From positions 4,686 to 68,685 of the forward strand of contig NZ_JAEHGC010000020.1 in assembly GCF_016107705.1 (NCBI RefSeq): a stretch of DNA of 64,000 bases. Reading direction: 5' to 3'. Origin of the DNA: Neobacillus cucumis (GTDB lineage: Bacteria > Bacillota > Bacilli > Bacillales_B > DSM-18226). The position numbers and the translations under genes were made by a program. Positions 20,111 to 28,637 of the stretch are shown here, piece after piece. Position 1 is the stretch's first letter, and every line of letters begins with the position of its first letter. The notes below the pieces were generated by a model. The model worked only from the letters and a program-made list of their open reading frames with translations. It made no database searches and was not told where the DNA came from.

Positions 20111-20890
20111 ATGGTTGGCAAAGTCTATTTAGTTGGTGCGGGTCCTGGTGATCCAGATCTAATTACAGTAAAAGGATTACGCTGCCTGCAGCAGGCTGAT
20201 GTGATTTTGTATGACCGGTTAGTAAATCCGGAGCTCCTTCAGCATGCAAAAGCAGATGCGCAGTTGGTATACTGCGGCAAACTTCCGAATTACCATACAA
20301 TGAAGCAGGAAACAATTAATCACTTCTTGGTCAAATATGCGAAAAAAGGCTATACGGTTGTCCGCTTAAAGGGAGGCGACCCGTTCGTTTTTGGACGAGG
20401 CGGGGAAGAAGCAGAAGAATGTGTGAAACATCTTGTGCCGTTTGAAGTGGTCCCTGGCATTACCGCTGGAATTGCAGCATCCGCCTATGCTGGCATACCG
20501 GTTACCCATCGTACATTGAGTAAAAGCTTTGCTTTTATTACCGGACATCAAGCTGCCGGTGATAAAGAGGCAGAGCATCAGTGGGCCCATTTAGCGAAAG
20601 CGGTCGATACGATATGTGTTTATATGGGAGTTTCCCACCTTCCTACGATTGTTAAGCAATTGGTGGAGAATGGAAAATCTGCGGACACACCAATCGCTCT
20701 TGTTCACTGGGGGACTTTAAGCGACCAAAGAACAGTAGTTGGAACCCTTGGCACGATTGAAGCCCGTGTTAAGGATGCAAAAATTGCAAACCCAAGCATG
20801 ATTGTGATTGGCGAGGTTGTCCGCTTACATGATAGACTGAACTGGTTCGAGGAAGAAATCGTCCCTCATTTACCAGTTGTTCAAGGGTAA
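20111..20890 (+). CDS. sumT: Uroporphyrinogen-III C-methyltransferase
   Basis: About 259 residues; a SAM-dependent methyltransferase making precorrin-2 for siroheme, the CysI cofactor. Family motifs: VYLVGAGPGDPDLIT near the start, YDRLV, LKGGDPFVFGRGGEE (about 80-94) and PGITAGIAASAYAGIPVTHR. It is the single-domain SumT type, not a CysG fusion. ATG 20111 is 11 nt after AAAGGA; an ATG at 20099 would sit on that site. Same order as B. subtilis ylnD-ylnE after the sulfate genes. Confidence 0.92.
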   Translation: MVGKVYLVGAGPGDPDLITVKGLRCLQQADVILYDRLVNPELLQHAKADAQLVYCGKLPNYHTMKQETINHFLVKYAKKGYTVVRLKGGDPFVFGRGGEEAEECVKHLVPFEVVPGITAGIAASAYAGIPVTHRTLSKSFAFITGHQAAGDKEAEHQWAHLAKAVDTICVYMGVSHLPTIVKQLVENGKSADTPIALVHWGTLSDQRTVVGTLGTIEARVKDAKIANPSMIVIGEVVRLHDRLNWFEEEIVPHLPVVQG

Positions 20891-20909
20891 GCGGAAAGGA
20901 GCAATCTGC

Positions 20910-21638
20910 ATGAAAGCGATTCTTTATATTGGCCATGGAACAAGATCAAAAAAGGGAGCCGAAGAGGTAAAGTCCTTTTTGAATAGGGTAATAGAACGTG
21001 TGGATGTCCCGATTCAGGAAATCAGTTTTCTAGAATTGACCGAACCTTTTATTGATGTGGGCTTTCGGAGATGTGTGGAAAAAGGTGCATCGGAGATTAC
21101 CGTGGTGCCGATTTTTCTTTTAGCTGCTGGTCATATAAAGGAAGATATTCCGAATGCACTATCTGTATTAGGCGAACAGTATCCAGAGGTCCAAGTGCAG
21201 GTAAGGAATCCGTTTGGCGTGCAGGATGAAATTCTCGATGCGATTGCTGAACTAGCAAGAGGGGTTGCTGGGGAGGTCACTTCACAGGATTCATTATTAA
21301 TAGTTGGCAGGGGCAGCAGCGATCCCAGCATCCGCACTGCGTTTGAGTTGATTGCCAATGGAATTCAAGAACGGCTCCAAACGGATCAGGTGTCCGTTTG
21401 TTACCTCGCGGCTGCAGAACCAAGGCTGGAGCAAGGGTTTGAGGCGGTCTTGGAGGCAGGATCGGGGAGAGTTATTGTCATTCCCTATCTTTTATTCTCC
21501 GGACTACTGTTAGCCGAAATAAACCAAATGATTCGCAAAAAGCAAACAGAAGACCAGGAAATCATCTGTACAGGCCAACTAAGCCGGCATCGAGTAATTG
21601 AAGACATTGTGGTCAACGGATTCGACAAAATTCGGTGA
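20910..21638 (+). CDS. sirB: Sirohydrochlorin ferrochelatase (SirB/CbiX family)
   Basis: A 242-residue chelatase inserting Fe2+ into sirohydrochlorin. The N-terminal IGHGTRSKKGAEE holds the catalytic His; PIFLLAAGHIKEDIP holds the second conserved His. GAAAGGAG precedes the ATG by 9 nt. The last residues (FDKIR) and the TGA stop are encoded by the 45-bp palindrome that starts at 21622. The original C-terminus may therefore have been replaced. No precorrin-2 dehydrogenase (sirC) follows, unlike B. subtilis ylnF. Confidence 0.88.
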   Translation: MKAILYIGHGTRSKKGAEEVKSFLNRVIERVDVPIQEISFLELTEPFIDVGFRRCVEKGASEITVVPIFLLAAGHIKEDIPNALSVLGEQYPEVQVQVRNPFGVQDEILDAIAELARGVAGEVTSQDSLLIVGRGSSDPSIRTAFELIANGIQERLQTDQVSVCYLAAAEPRLEQGFEAVLEAGSGRVIVIPYLLFSGLLLAEINQMIRKKQTEDQEIICTGQLSRHRVIEDIVVNGFDKIR

Positions 21639-21666
21639 GTGACAGGCACCACCCGAATTTTGTCGA
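21622..21666. repeat. 45-bp palindromic repeat, variant copy 3
   Basis: Outer arms TCGACAAAATTCGG and complement match the other copies, but the centre reads TGAGTGACAGGCACC, the opposite orientation of the CCTGTCACC core. It overlaps the sirB 3' end and provides its stop codon. Confidence 0.88.
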
Positions 21667-21668
21667 AA

Positions 21669-21717
21669 CACAATAGAAAAGGCACCTTCCCAATGTGGGA
21701 GGTGCCTTTCCTATTGT
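21669..21717. terminator. Bidirectional terminator between sirB and dapA
   Basis: ACAATAGAAAAGGCACCTTCCC pairs with GGGAGGTGCCTTTCCTATTGT almost without mismatch, with A/T-rich flanks on both sides, serving two convergent genes. Confidence 0.85.
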
Positions 21718-21725
21718 ATTGAAAT

Positions 21726-22595
21726 TTAAACAAGTTGCAGAATGTTTTGTAGTGTGTTGGTTTCTTCGTCGGTTAGTGGGACCATTGGGAGACGGACGCC
21801 GCCAACGTTGACACCTTTTAGATTAAGGGCTGCTTTGACCGGTGTTGGGTTTGGAGCAGCAAATAATGCTTTCATGATTGGAAGCAGTCTGCGATGCGCT
21901 GCAGCCGCCTCTTGGACATTACCACTTTTAAAGAGATTGACCATCTCCTGCATCTCATTTCCAATGATATGGGAGGCAACGGAAACAATTCCTGCACCGC
22001 CGATCGCTAAGACTGGAATGGTTAAACCATCATCACCACTATATAAAGTGAAATCACTTGGTGTTTGGCTAATCACTTCTGCCATGGCGTCTAAATTGCC
22101 GCTAGCTTCTTTAATAGCTACGATATTTGGAATCTGGGAAAGACGAACAATTGTCTCAACGGACATATTGACCACACTTCGCCCAGGAATATTATAGAGC
22201 ATAATTGGTAATGCTGTGGACTCGGCAATTGCTTTAAAGTGTTGATATAAACCTTCTTGTGACGGCTTGTTGTAGTATGGAGCCACGAGCATAATCCCAT
22301 CCACACCCGCTGCTTCAGCCTGTTTTGTTAAACTAATTGAAGCCCTCGTGTTATTTGAACCTGTTCCGGCAATGACAGGAATTCTGCCGTTCACGACATC
22401 CACAACAAACTTAAAAAATTCAACTTTTTCATCCGTTGTTAATGTAGGTGATTCCCCAGTAGTACCAACGACTACCAATCCATCCGTCCCATTTTCAATT
22501 AGGTAATTTACTAATGTTCTTGTCGCGTTAAAATCAATCTCGCCTTCATGATCAAATGGCGTAACCATAGCAGTTAAAACTTGGCCAAAATTCAT
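21726..22595 (-). CDS. dapA: 4-hydroxy-tetrahydrodipicolinate synthase
   Basis: A 289-residue Schiff-base aldolase of the NAL/DapA family; first committed step to lysine, diaminopimelate and dipicolinate from pyruvate and aspartate semialdehyde. Motifs: GTTGESPTL (about 44-52), APYYNKPSQEG, YNIPGRSVVN and the catalytic Lys in IVAIKEASG. It stands alone under a lysine riboswitch, so it is likely a lysine-repressed isozyme. Bacilli often have another dapA in the asd/dapG cluster, which is not visible here. Confidence 0.94.
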   Translation of the reverse strand: MNFGQVLTAMVTPFDHEGEIDFNATRTLVNYLIENGTDGLVVVGTTGESPTLTTDEKVEFFKFVVDVVNGRIPVIAGTGSNNTRASISLTKQAEAAGVDGIMLVAPYYNKPSQEGLYQHFKAIAESTALPIMLYNIPGRSVVNMSVETIVRLSQIPNIVAIKEASGNLDAMAEVISQTPSDFTLYSGDDGLTIPVLAIGGAGIVSVASHIIGNEMQEMVNLFKSGNVQEAAAAHRRLLPIMKALFAAPNPTPVKAALNLKGVNVGGVRLPMVPLTDEETNTLQNILQLV

Positions 22596-22660
22596 TTTTC
22601 CTCACCCTTTAAATTATTTTTTTTATAAATTAGAGGTGGCTAAGGACATTCCAAGTCAAC

Positions 22661-22692
22661 GCAAAAAAGCAGCAACGAAGGCTCGCTGCTGC
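22661..22692 (-). terminator. Terminator of the lysine riboswitch
   Basis: On the minus strand GCAGCAGCGA pairs with TTCGTTGCTGC and is followed by TTTTTTGC. It lies between the L-box aptamer and the dapA start. Confidence 0.88.
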
Positions 22693-22728
22693 AATAGAAA
22701 CATAAATAAAGATCAAGTTCCCGTGCGT

Positions 22729-22902
22729 GAGATAGCCCTCCATATAGTTCCCTATATGACAGTTCTGTATTTATTCAATAGCAGAACCAGCTCCAAGACA
22801 AATGAGAGTCTTATAAGCTTCGGCAAATTCCCCTTTCCATAATCATCCCAGGACCTCATTATCCTCCAACTATGTACTAATGGTCTTTGCGCCTCTATCC
22901 TC
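22729..22902 (-). promoter_or_regulatory. Lysine riboswitch (L-box) aptamer
   Basis: Reading the minus strand, the conserved lysine-box blocks occur in order: GATAGAGGCGC, AAAGGGGAA, GCCGAAGC, TTGAATAAAT, ACTGTC and TGGAGGGCTATCTC. This matches the layout of the B. subtilis lysC leader. Lysine binding should favour the terminator at 22661-22692 and reduce dapA expression. Confidence 0.93.
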
Positions 22903-22944
22903 ACTTCAAAAGGTTTGAAGTAAGAAAATATTTAATTAACACTA

Positions 22945-22973
22945 AATATATCAGATTATCCCTTCAAATTCAA
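22945..22973 (-). promoter_or_regulatory. Promoter of the dapA leader
   Basis: On the minus strand TTGAAT, 17-bp spacer, TATATT, about 45 nt before the start of the lysine aptamer. Confidence 0.6.
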
Positions 22974-22983
22974 GGGGACAAGG

Positions 22984-23028
22984 TCGACAAAATTCGGGTG
23001 GTGCCTGTCACCGCCCGAATTTTGTCGA
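22984..23028. repeat. 45-bp palindromic repeat, copy 4
   Basis: Arms of 20 bp with one T/C-type difference (GGGTGGTG against CACCGCCC) around CCTGT. It sits between divergent dapA leader and the FMN-binding protein gene. Confidence 0.92.
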
Positions 23029-23036
23029 TCAAAAAG

Positions 23037-23071
23037 ATTCTAAGAAAATTCTAAGATTGAATGGCTATACT
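23037..23071 (+). promoter_or_regulatory. Direct repeat next to -10 of the FMN-binding operon
   Basis: ATTCTAAG occurs at 23037-23044 and 23048-23055, exactly 11 bp apart. TATACT (23066-23071) follows as a plausible -10, while its -35 position has no good hexamer. Direct repeats at one helical turn over the -35 region are typical sites for OmpR-family activators; one is encoded at 25389-26060. Confidence 0.55.
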
Positions 23072-23107
23072 GTCCGAGAATAGAGGAATTGGTTAGGAGG
23101 ATTTTTT

Positions 23108-23584
23108 ATGAAGAAAATGGATAAGAAGTGGGTTGTTCTTTGTTCTACAGCTGTTGCAGCGGTGTATGCTGCTGGATTTGTTTCTACAGAGACGCAGGCT
23201 TCTATTGATCAGCCGTTACACCAAATTGCAGCGAATGTTCAAGCTAGGCATATTACAATAAATCACTCTAATGAAAAGGTCGGTGAACAAAAGAGCAAGC
23301 AAAATAAAAGCATCTATAAAGATGGGACGTTTACAGGTACAGGTATGAATCGGCGTGGATTTATTGATGTAGCTGTCACAATTAAGAATGACAAAATTAC
23401 CACAGTAGAGATTGGCCATTTTGCAATGCATTATTCAGAAAGTGACATAGTCGGACTTCCTGATGAAGTAGTGCAAAAACAAAGTGCACAAGTGAATAAT
23501 GTTTCTGGGGCCACTTATAGTACACAGGCTTTTGAGGACGCTGTGATGGATGCACTTTCCCACGCCCATAACGTGAAAGGATAA
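23108..23584 (+). CDS. Exported FMN-binding domain protein (flavinylation substrate)
   Basis: 158 residues: Sec signal peptide (about 1-32, ending around TQA) and an FMN_bind domain (about 70-155) starting YKDGTFTGTG. The motif NNVSGATYST holds the ApbE-type flavinylation sequence SGAT with acceptor T136; the residue three before the Ser is Asn rather than the usual Asp or Ser. It would carry covalent FMN outside the cytoplasmic membrane. GGAGG precedes the ATG. apbE follows after 3 nt, and an RnfD/NqrB-like protein follows that, so the three form one redox operon. Confidence 0.85.
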   Translation: MKKMDKKWVVLCSTAVAAVYAAGFVSTETQASIDQPLHQIAANVQARHITINHSNEKVGEQKSKQNKSIYKDGTFTGTGMNRRGFIDVAVTIKNDKITTVEIGHFAMHYSESDIVGLPDEVVQKQSAQVNNVSGATYSTQAFEDAVMDALSHAHNVKG

Positions 23585-23587
23585 TCT

Positions 23588-24469
23588 ATGAAAAAAACAA
23601 AATTGTACATGGATACTGTTGTTGACATAAAGGTCGTTTCAAATAAGTCGAAGAAAGAGACGGAAGCAAAAATAACTCGTGCCTTTGAGGCATTTCAGCA
23701 TGTAGAACAAGCATGCAGCCGCTTCAGCTCATCAAGTGAGCTAATAAGAGCTTGTGAGAATATCGGAGTACCAGTAAAAATCAGTCCCTTTCTATTTGAA
23801 CCTCTTTATATTGCGATTGAAATGGCTAAATTAACGGATGGACTATTTGACCCGACGGTAGGAAAAGTGATGGAAATGAATGGATTTAATCGACACTATA
23901 TTTCTGGACAGATGATGAAAAGTGTTTCTTCTGATTCGGTTTCTTATCATGATATCGAACTTGATCAGCACAATCATACAGTAACCTTAAAAAAGCCGAT
24001 GGTCATTGATCTTGGAGCTGTTGCAAAAGGGTTCGCGATTGATCTGGCTGCTAATGAATTAAAGGAATTTAAGGGATTTGTCATTAATGCAGGTGGTGAT
24101 TTGTTTGCATCCGGTGTGGATGAGAACGGAGAAGCTTGGAAAATCGGAATCCAGCATCCGTATAAAAAAGATTCTATTATTGAAACCATTGAGTTATCAA
24201 ATGGAGCAATCTGCACATCTGGTAACTATGAACGCAGGAATCCAGCTAAATCGGATTCACATCATATTGTAAATCCGGTAACGAAACACTCCCCTAATGA
24301 GTGGATTAGCTGCAGTGTTATTGCGCCATTTGCAATGATGGCAGATGCTTTTTCAACTGCTGCCTTTTTATTGGGTGTTAAAAAAGGGAAACAATTACTC
24401 GAACAGCTCGCTTTAGAAGGAATCCTTATTACATCCGAATTACAGATTAATAAAGTTGGAGGGATTTAA
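23588..24469 (+). CDS. apbE: FAD:protein FMN transferase, no signal peptide
   Basis: A 293-residue ApbE-family enzyme that moves FMN from FAD to a Thr in an SGAT-type motif. Seen: FDPTVGKVM, IDLGAVAKGFAID, NAGGDLFASG, SGNYER, HHIVNPVTKH and MMADAFSTAAFLLG, including the metal-site Asp/Thr region near the end. The protein begins MKKTKLYMDT and has no signal peptide or lipobox, although its likely substrate is exported. AAAGGA lies 6-11 nt before the ATG, so the start is well supported. This raises the question where modification takes place. Confidence 0.9.
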   Translation: MKKTKLYMDTVVDIKVVSNKSKKETEAKITRAFEAFQHVEQACSRFSSSSELIRACENIGVPVKISPFLFEPLYIAIEMAKLTDGLFDPTVGKVMEMNGFNRHYISGQMMKSVSSDSVSYHDIELDQHNHTVTLKKPMVIDLGAVAKGFAIDLAANELKEFKGFVINAGGDLFASGVDENGEAWKIGIQHPYKKDSIIETIELSNGAICTSGNYERRNPAKSDSHHIVNPVTKHSPNEWISCSVIAPFAMMADAFSTAAFLLGVKKGKQLLEQLALEGILITSELQINKVGGI

Positions 24470-25297
24470 GTGTCAGGGAAAAAGTGGTTCAAAACCCCAA
24501 AGGGCTATGTCGCGACTGCGATGATTTTTTATCTATTCATCGCATCTATTGGGTCAAAAAGTATGCTGGGGATAGAGAACAGTATGATCGCTATTGTGGC
24601 ATCAATCTTTGTAGATAATATCCTATGTAGAATTATGGATAGAAGAAGCAGCAAGGACAGTACAGTAATAACAGCTTTAATCATTTCACTTATCTTAAGT
24701 TTTACGACATCTGGGATGGTTGTGGCAGGGACAGCGATTCTCGCCATCTTGTCCAAGCATCTATTCGTTTATAAGAAAAAACCAATCGTTAATCCTGCTG
24801 CTTTCGGTTTACTGTTATCGATTTTTATTTTTCAAACAGGGCAAAGCTGGTGGGGGGCTTTTGGGGATCTTCCTGCCTGGACTATTTTGTTTCTTTTAAT
24901 TGGCGGGTATTTTGTAACTGAACGAGTTAATAAATTTCCACAGGTATTTTCATTCTTAGGGACCTTTTTTGTATTACTGCTTATACTTGGTTTAATAAGT
25001 AAAGGAGATGCGGCAGATGCTCTTCGTCCGCCATTTATCAATGCGACATTATTTTTCGCCTTTTTCATGCTCACAGATCCGCCAACCTCACCGGCAAAAT
25101 ATAAGCAGCAAATCTACTTTGGGGTACTTGCTGCCGTTTCAGGGGTTATTATATATGGCCTTTTCGGCGGACTAACCTATTTATTTATCGGCTTATTTGC
25201 TGGGGATTTTTATAACTATTGGAATAAACGTTCTACCTCAAAGGCATCCGCCATGAGGCAAGTTACAAAAACACAAAGGGCAGTTAGTAAATTATAA
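24470..25297 (+). CDS. RnfD/NqrB-like membrane electron-transfer protein
   Basis: 275 residues with about 9-10 hydrophobic segments. It resembles the RnfD/NqrB/YedZ-like subunits that pass electrons across or along the membrane. The TDPPTSPAK loop near residues 200-208 is typical of the family, as is NPAAFGLLLS. A GTG start immediately follows the apbE stop, indicating translational coupling. No other Rnf or Nqr subunits are present, so this would be a minimal three-gene system. The electron donor and acceptor cannot be read from the sequence. Confidence 0.75.
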   Translation: MSGKKWFKTPKGYVATAMIFYLFIASIGSKSMLGIENSMIAIVASIFVDNILCRIMDRRSSKDSTVITALIISLILSFTTSGMVVAGTAILAILSKHLFVYKKKPIVNPAAFGLLLSIFIFQTGQSWWGAFGDLPAWTILFLLIGGYFVTERVNKFPQVFSFLGTFFVLLLILGLISKGDAADALRPPFINATLFFAFFMLTDPPTSPAKYKQQIYFGVLAAVSGVIIYGLFGGLTYLFIGLFAGDFYNYWNKRSTSKASAMRQVTKTQRAVSKL

Positions 25298-25388
25298 AGC
25301 TAGCTAGATTCTTTGCTTCGTGATTAAAATATTGAAATAATTGGGACAAACTATGCAGGATAAAAGGAAAGGGAGTGGGCAGGAATCT

Positions 25389-26060
25389 ATGCGTGTGTTG
25401 GTCATAGAAGATGATGGACCTTTAAGAAGGATCATTTCTAGAATATTAGAGGAAGAACAGTACGAGGTGGATCAAGCTGAAAACGGGGAAGAAGGGTATT
25501 TAATGGCTTCGACCGGTGAGTACGATCTGATCACGCTGGATATTATGCTGCCAATGATGGATGGATACGCGGTGATGAGAAAGCTGCGGAGTGAAGGCCA
25601 TCAATCCCCGACCTTATTTCTGACTGCAAAGGACCGGATCGAGGATAAGGTAAAGGGTCTTGATTTTGGTGCGGATGATTATATTGTCAAACCCTTTTCT
25701 ACAGAAGAGTTTTTAGCGAGAGTGCGATCCTTGCTTAGACGGTCAGGGAAAATAGGAATCGAAGGAAAGATGACCTATGGCCCCATTCTCTTAGACACCA
25801 ACCAGCATGAGGGTTTTATAAATGAAACGGCTCTAAAGTTAACGATTAAAGAATATGAACTTCTTTTTTACCTTATACAAAATAAAGAGCAAATCCTAAC
25901 CCGGGATCAGATTTATCAAAGAGTTTGGGGAATAGAGAGTGAAACGACAGACGCCATTGTTGAACTCTATATCCATTATTTACGGAAAAAATTGGCCCCT
26001 TTTGAGCTTGAGCGGTTGATTCGGACCGTAAGGGGTGTAGGGTATATGTTAAAGGAGTAA
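25389..26060 (+). CDS. OmpR-family response regulator
   Basis: 223 residues. Receiver domain about 1-115 with acidic pair E7-D8-D9, phospho-acceptor D51 (LDIMLP), T in FLTAKDR and Lys in DYIVKPF. The C-terminal winged helix about 130-222 contains LTIKEYELLFYL and VRGVGYML. The ATG at 25389 gives the normal receiver start; in-frame upstream ATGs at 25341 and 25353 would add an unneeded leader. The paired kinase starts 9 nt later. Likely target: the operon just upstream. Confidence 0.9.
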   Translation: MRVLVIEDDGPLRRIISRILEEEQYEVDQAENGEEGYLMASTGEYDLITLDIMLPMMDGYAVMRKLRSEGHQSPTLFLTAKDRIEDKVKGLDFGADDYIVKPFSTEEFLARVRSLLRRSGKIGIEGKMTYGPILLDTNQHEGFINETALKLTIKEYELLFYLIQNKEQILTRDQIYQRVWGIESETTDAIVELYIHYLRKKLAPFELERLIRTVRGVGYMLKE

Positions 26061-26069
26061 GGTAGAGCA

Positions 26070-27329
26070 ATGTTTAAAAAAACTAGACGCAGGCTCGTTA
26101 TCCTGAATGCACTTGTATTTTTTATCCTTCAAAATGCTTTTGGGGCCATTATTTATTTTTATACGCATTATAGTTTATATCATCAGGTGGATCAGACCAT
26201 TTTAGAAAAGCGAAATCATTTGCAGCGAGAGAGAGAGAAACTCAGTAATGAATTAAGTCCAGAGCGTGAAGAGAACCATCGGTTAGTTTATTTACTTTGG
26301 AAGAAGGGAAATAAACTTTACCAGGTGATACCGCAGAGTACGCTCTCTTTAAAGGATACGGCTCATTTTTCACCATTATTAAAGAAGAAAGGTCTTCAAA
26401 CTGTAGCGATTGGAGCAGAATCCTATCGTGTCATCACGATGGCTGAACCAAAGAATGGGGAATATTCACCAGTCCAGCATATTCAAATTGTTTATAATCT
26501 CAGACGTGAAAATGAAATGCTGGATCATTTATTGGTGGTCATTGGCTTTGGGTCCTTATTAAGTGTGTTTATTGCCGCACTAGCTGGGCTCTATCTAGCT
26601 AATAAGGCCTTAATACCCATCAAGAGGTCCTGGGAAAAACAACAGCGGTTTGTGGCAGATGCTTCTCATGAACTGCGTACACCTCTTTCCGTTATGAAAT
26701 TAAATCTTGAACACCTATTTCGTCATCCGGATTATACGATTGAACAGGAAAGCGAGACCATTCACCAGGCGATTCAAGAGATTCATTACATGTCAAAAAT
26801 GACTTCTGATTTATTGACATTAGCTCGGTCTGACACGGACCAGATCCAGTTGATTCAAGAGACTATTCTGTTAGAAGAGATTCTTCAGCATGTAATTAAA
26901 GATTTTAAAGCGCTGGCTAGTCAAAAAAATATACAGATAATCGCTGAAATCTTTTCAATCAAAATGATAGGGGATAAAGAGAGACTGAAACAGCTGTTTG
27001 TCATTCTGTTAGACAATGCCCTTAAGTATACGGGAGAGAATGGAGTTATCACTATTAAAGCGGATGTGAAAAATTCACGTGCTGCTATTGAGGTAGCGGA
27101 TACTGGGATTGGGATACCAAAAAGTGATCTCCCCTATATTTTTGACCGTTACTATCGCGGGGATAAATCCAGAACTCGTCATTTAGAGGGATCAGGCTTA
27201 GGGCTTTCGATTGCCAATTGGATTGTTCGATCACATACTGGAAAAATTCGTGTTATGAGCAAAGAAGGCGAAGGAACACGTGTTTTCGTAAGCTTCCCAC
27301 TAAGAAATAAACCTGAAAACTTCTTGTGA
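26070..27329 (+). CDS. Sensor histidine kinase
   Basis: 419 residues. Membrane segments at about 10-32 and 155-178 enclose a roughly 120-residue extracytoplasmic sensor of unknown class. HisKA carries the phospho-His in ASHELRTPL (about 207-215). The ATPase domain has DNALKYTGENG, DTGIGIPKSDLPYIFDRYYRGD and GSGLGLSIANWIV. No convincing HAMP domain separates the second membrane segment from HisKA. It pairs with the regulator directly upstream. A sensor facing outside next to exported flavoprotein genes suggests sensing of envelope redox state or an electron acceptor. Confidence 0.9.
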   Translation: MFKKTRRRLVILNALVFFILQNAFGAIIYFYTHYSLYHQVDQTILEKRNHLQREREKLSNELSPEREENHRLVYLLWKKGNKLYQVIPQSTLSLKDTAHFSPLLKKKGLQTVAIGAESYRVITMAEPKNGEYSPVQHIQIVYNLRRENEMLDHLLVVIGFGSLLSVFIAALAGLYLANKALIPIKRSWEKQQRFVADASHELRTPLSVMKLNLEHLFRHPDYTIEQESETIHQAIQEIHYMSKMTSDLLTLARSDTDQIQLIQETILLEEILQHVIKDFKALASQKNIQIIAEIFSIKMIGDKERLKQLFVILLDNALKYTGENGVITIKADVKNSRAAIEVADTGIGIPKSDLPYIFDRYYRGDKSRTRHLEGSGLGLSIANWIVRSHTGKIRVMSKEGEGTRVFVSFPLRNKPENFL

Positions 27330-27333
27330 TAGT

Positions 27334-27366
27334 AATATGGGTTGTGCTGCCACCCTATTTTTTTTT
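27334..27366 (+). terminator. Terminator after the histidine kinase gene
   Basis: TATGGGT and ACCCTAT form a short stem with an internal TGTGCTGCC loop, followed by nine T residues. Confidence 0.65.
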
Positions 27367-27465
27367 GCGATCCTTTTAGATGCAATGAAACATTGGTATA
27401 AAATAGGATCACAGGGTCAATTATGTTCGTACATTTTATGATGATAATGTAATAAAGATGGAGGA

Positions 27466-28431
27466 ATGATGGGATTGAAGAATCAATTCGAGCTTGCAAC
27501 GTTTGCTGGCGGGTGTTTTTGGTGTATGGTTTCGCCGTTTGATGAGCAGCCAGGAATTAGGGAAGTAGTTTCGGGGTATACGGGGGGGCATACTGAAAAT
27601 CCGTCGTACCAAGAGGTATGTTCTAATACGACAGGACATTATGAGGCGGTTCAAATTACTTTTGATCCAGTCATCTTTTCTTATAAAAAACTACTGGAGC
27701 TGTTTTGGCAGCAAATCGATCCGACTGATGCGGAGGGGCAGTTTAATGATCGAGGAACCTCCTATCGGACCGCTATTTTTTACCATAATGAGGACCAAAG
27801 ACAACAAGCTGAAGCTTCAAAAGCAGAGCTTGCCGCAAGCGGCCGTTTTAAAAAGCCGATTGTTACGGAAATCCTTCCGGCTGGCCCTTTTTACAGGGCG
27901 GAGGATAAGCATCAGTATTATTATAAAACTTTTCCGTTTCACTATAATCTTTATCGGGAAGGTTCCGGCAGGGCACGCTTTATTCGTGAGAACTGGAAGA
28001 TGCGCAAAAGTGATGACGAGCTGCGAAGTGAGTTAACGTCGCTTCAGTATGATGTAACGAGAAAGAATGCAACAGAGCCACCGTTCCAAAATGCATACTG
28101 GAATCATGTCGAAGAAGGTATTTATGTAGATATCATTTCCGGGGAGCCCTTGTTTAGTTCCACTGACAAATATGATGCAGGCTGTGGCTGGCCCAGCTTC
28201 ACGAAGCCCCTGCGCCGCAATGAGCTGGAAGAAAAGTTTGATACTTCGCATGGTATGCGGAGAATCGAGGTTCGCAGCAAAACATCCGATTCGCATCTTG
28301 GTCATGTTTTTGATGATGGACCGGGTCCAGACAGGGCGAGGTATTGCATTAATTCAGCGGCACTACGGTTTGTTCCTAAAGACAGGCTTGAGGAAGATGG
28401 GTATGGTCAATTTACTAAGTTATTTGAATAA
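27466..28431 (+). CDS. msrAB: Bifunctional methionine sulfoxide reductase MsrA-MsrB
   Basis: A 321-residue fusion. MsrA half (about 1-165): catalytic [30 protein letters not shown]. MsrB half (about 175-318): [21 protein letters not shown] and the catalytic Cys in [11 protein letters not shown]. The MsrB half lacks the two CxxC zinc pairs. It repairs both S and R methionine sulfoxide in proteins. GGAGG precedes two adjacent ATGs and a TTG; the exact start is uncertain by three codons. It stands alone between two terminators. Confidence 0.92.
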   Translation: MMGLKNQFELATFAGGCFWCMVSPFDEQPGIREVVSGYTGGHTENPSYQEVCSNTTGHYEAVQITFDPVIFSYKKLLELFWQQIDPTDAEGQFNDRGTSYRTAIFYHNEDQRQQAEASKAELAASGRFKKPIVTEILPAGPFYRAEDKHQYYYKTFPFHYNLYREGSGRARFIRENWKMRKSDDELRSELTSLQYDVTRKNATEPPFQNAYWNHVEEGIYVDIISGEPLFSSTDKYDAGCGWPSFTKPLRRNELEEKFDTSHGMRRIEVRSKTSDSHLGHVFDDGPGPDRARYCINSAALRFVPKDRLEEDGYGQFTKLFE

Positions 28432-28456
28432 GTACTAATAGTTTTCTGATCAAGCT

Positions 28457-28499
28457 AAAAGAGTGGCACCTCCAAAAAATCGAGGAGCCACTCTTTTTT
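28457..28499 (+). terminator. Terminator after msrAB
   Basis: AAAGAGTGGC...CTC pairs with GAG...GCCACTCTTT around AAAAAATC, followed by TTTTTTATA. Confidence 0.9.
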
Positions 28500-28637
28500 A
28501 TAAAATCTTCGAAAAGCTCCCCCATACTTCTAACGAAATTTTAATTTTTCACCAACATGCCTACAGCAATTTCACTCCTCTTACATACTTTGTTACAAGA
28601 AATTATTGCAGCAAAGTAAAAAGGGGTTGATGTTTAT

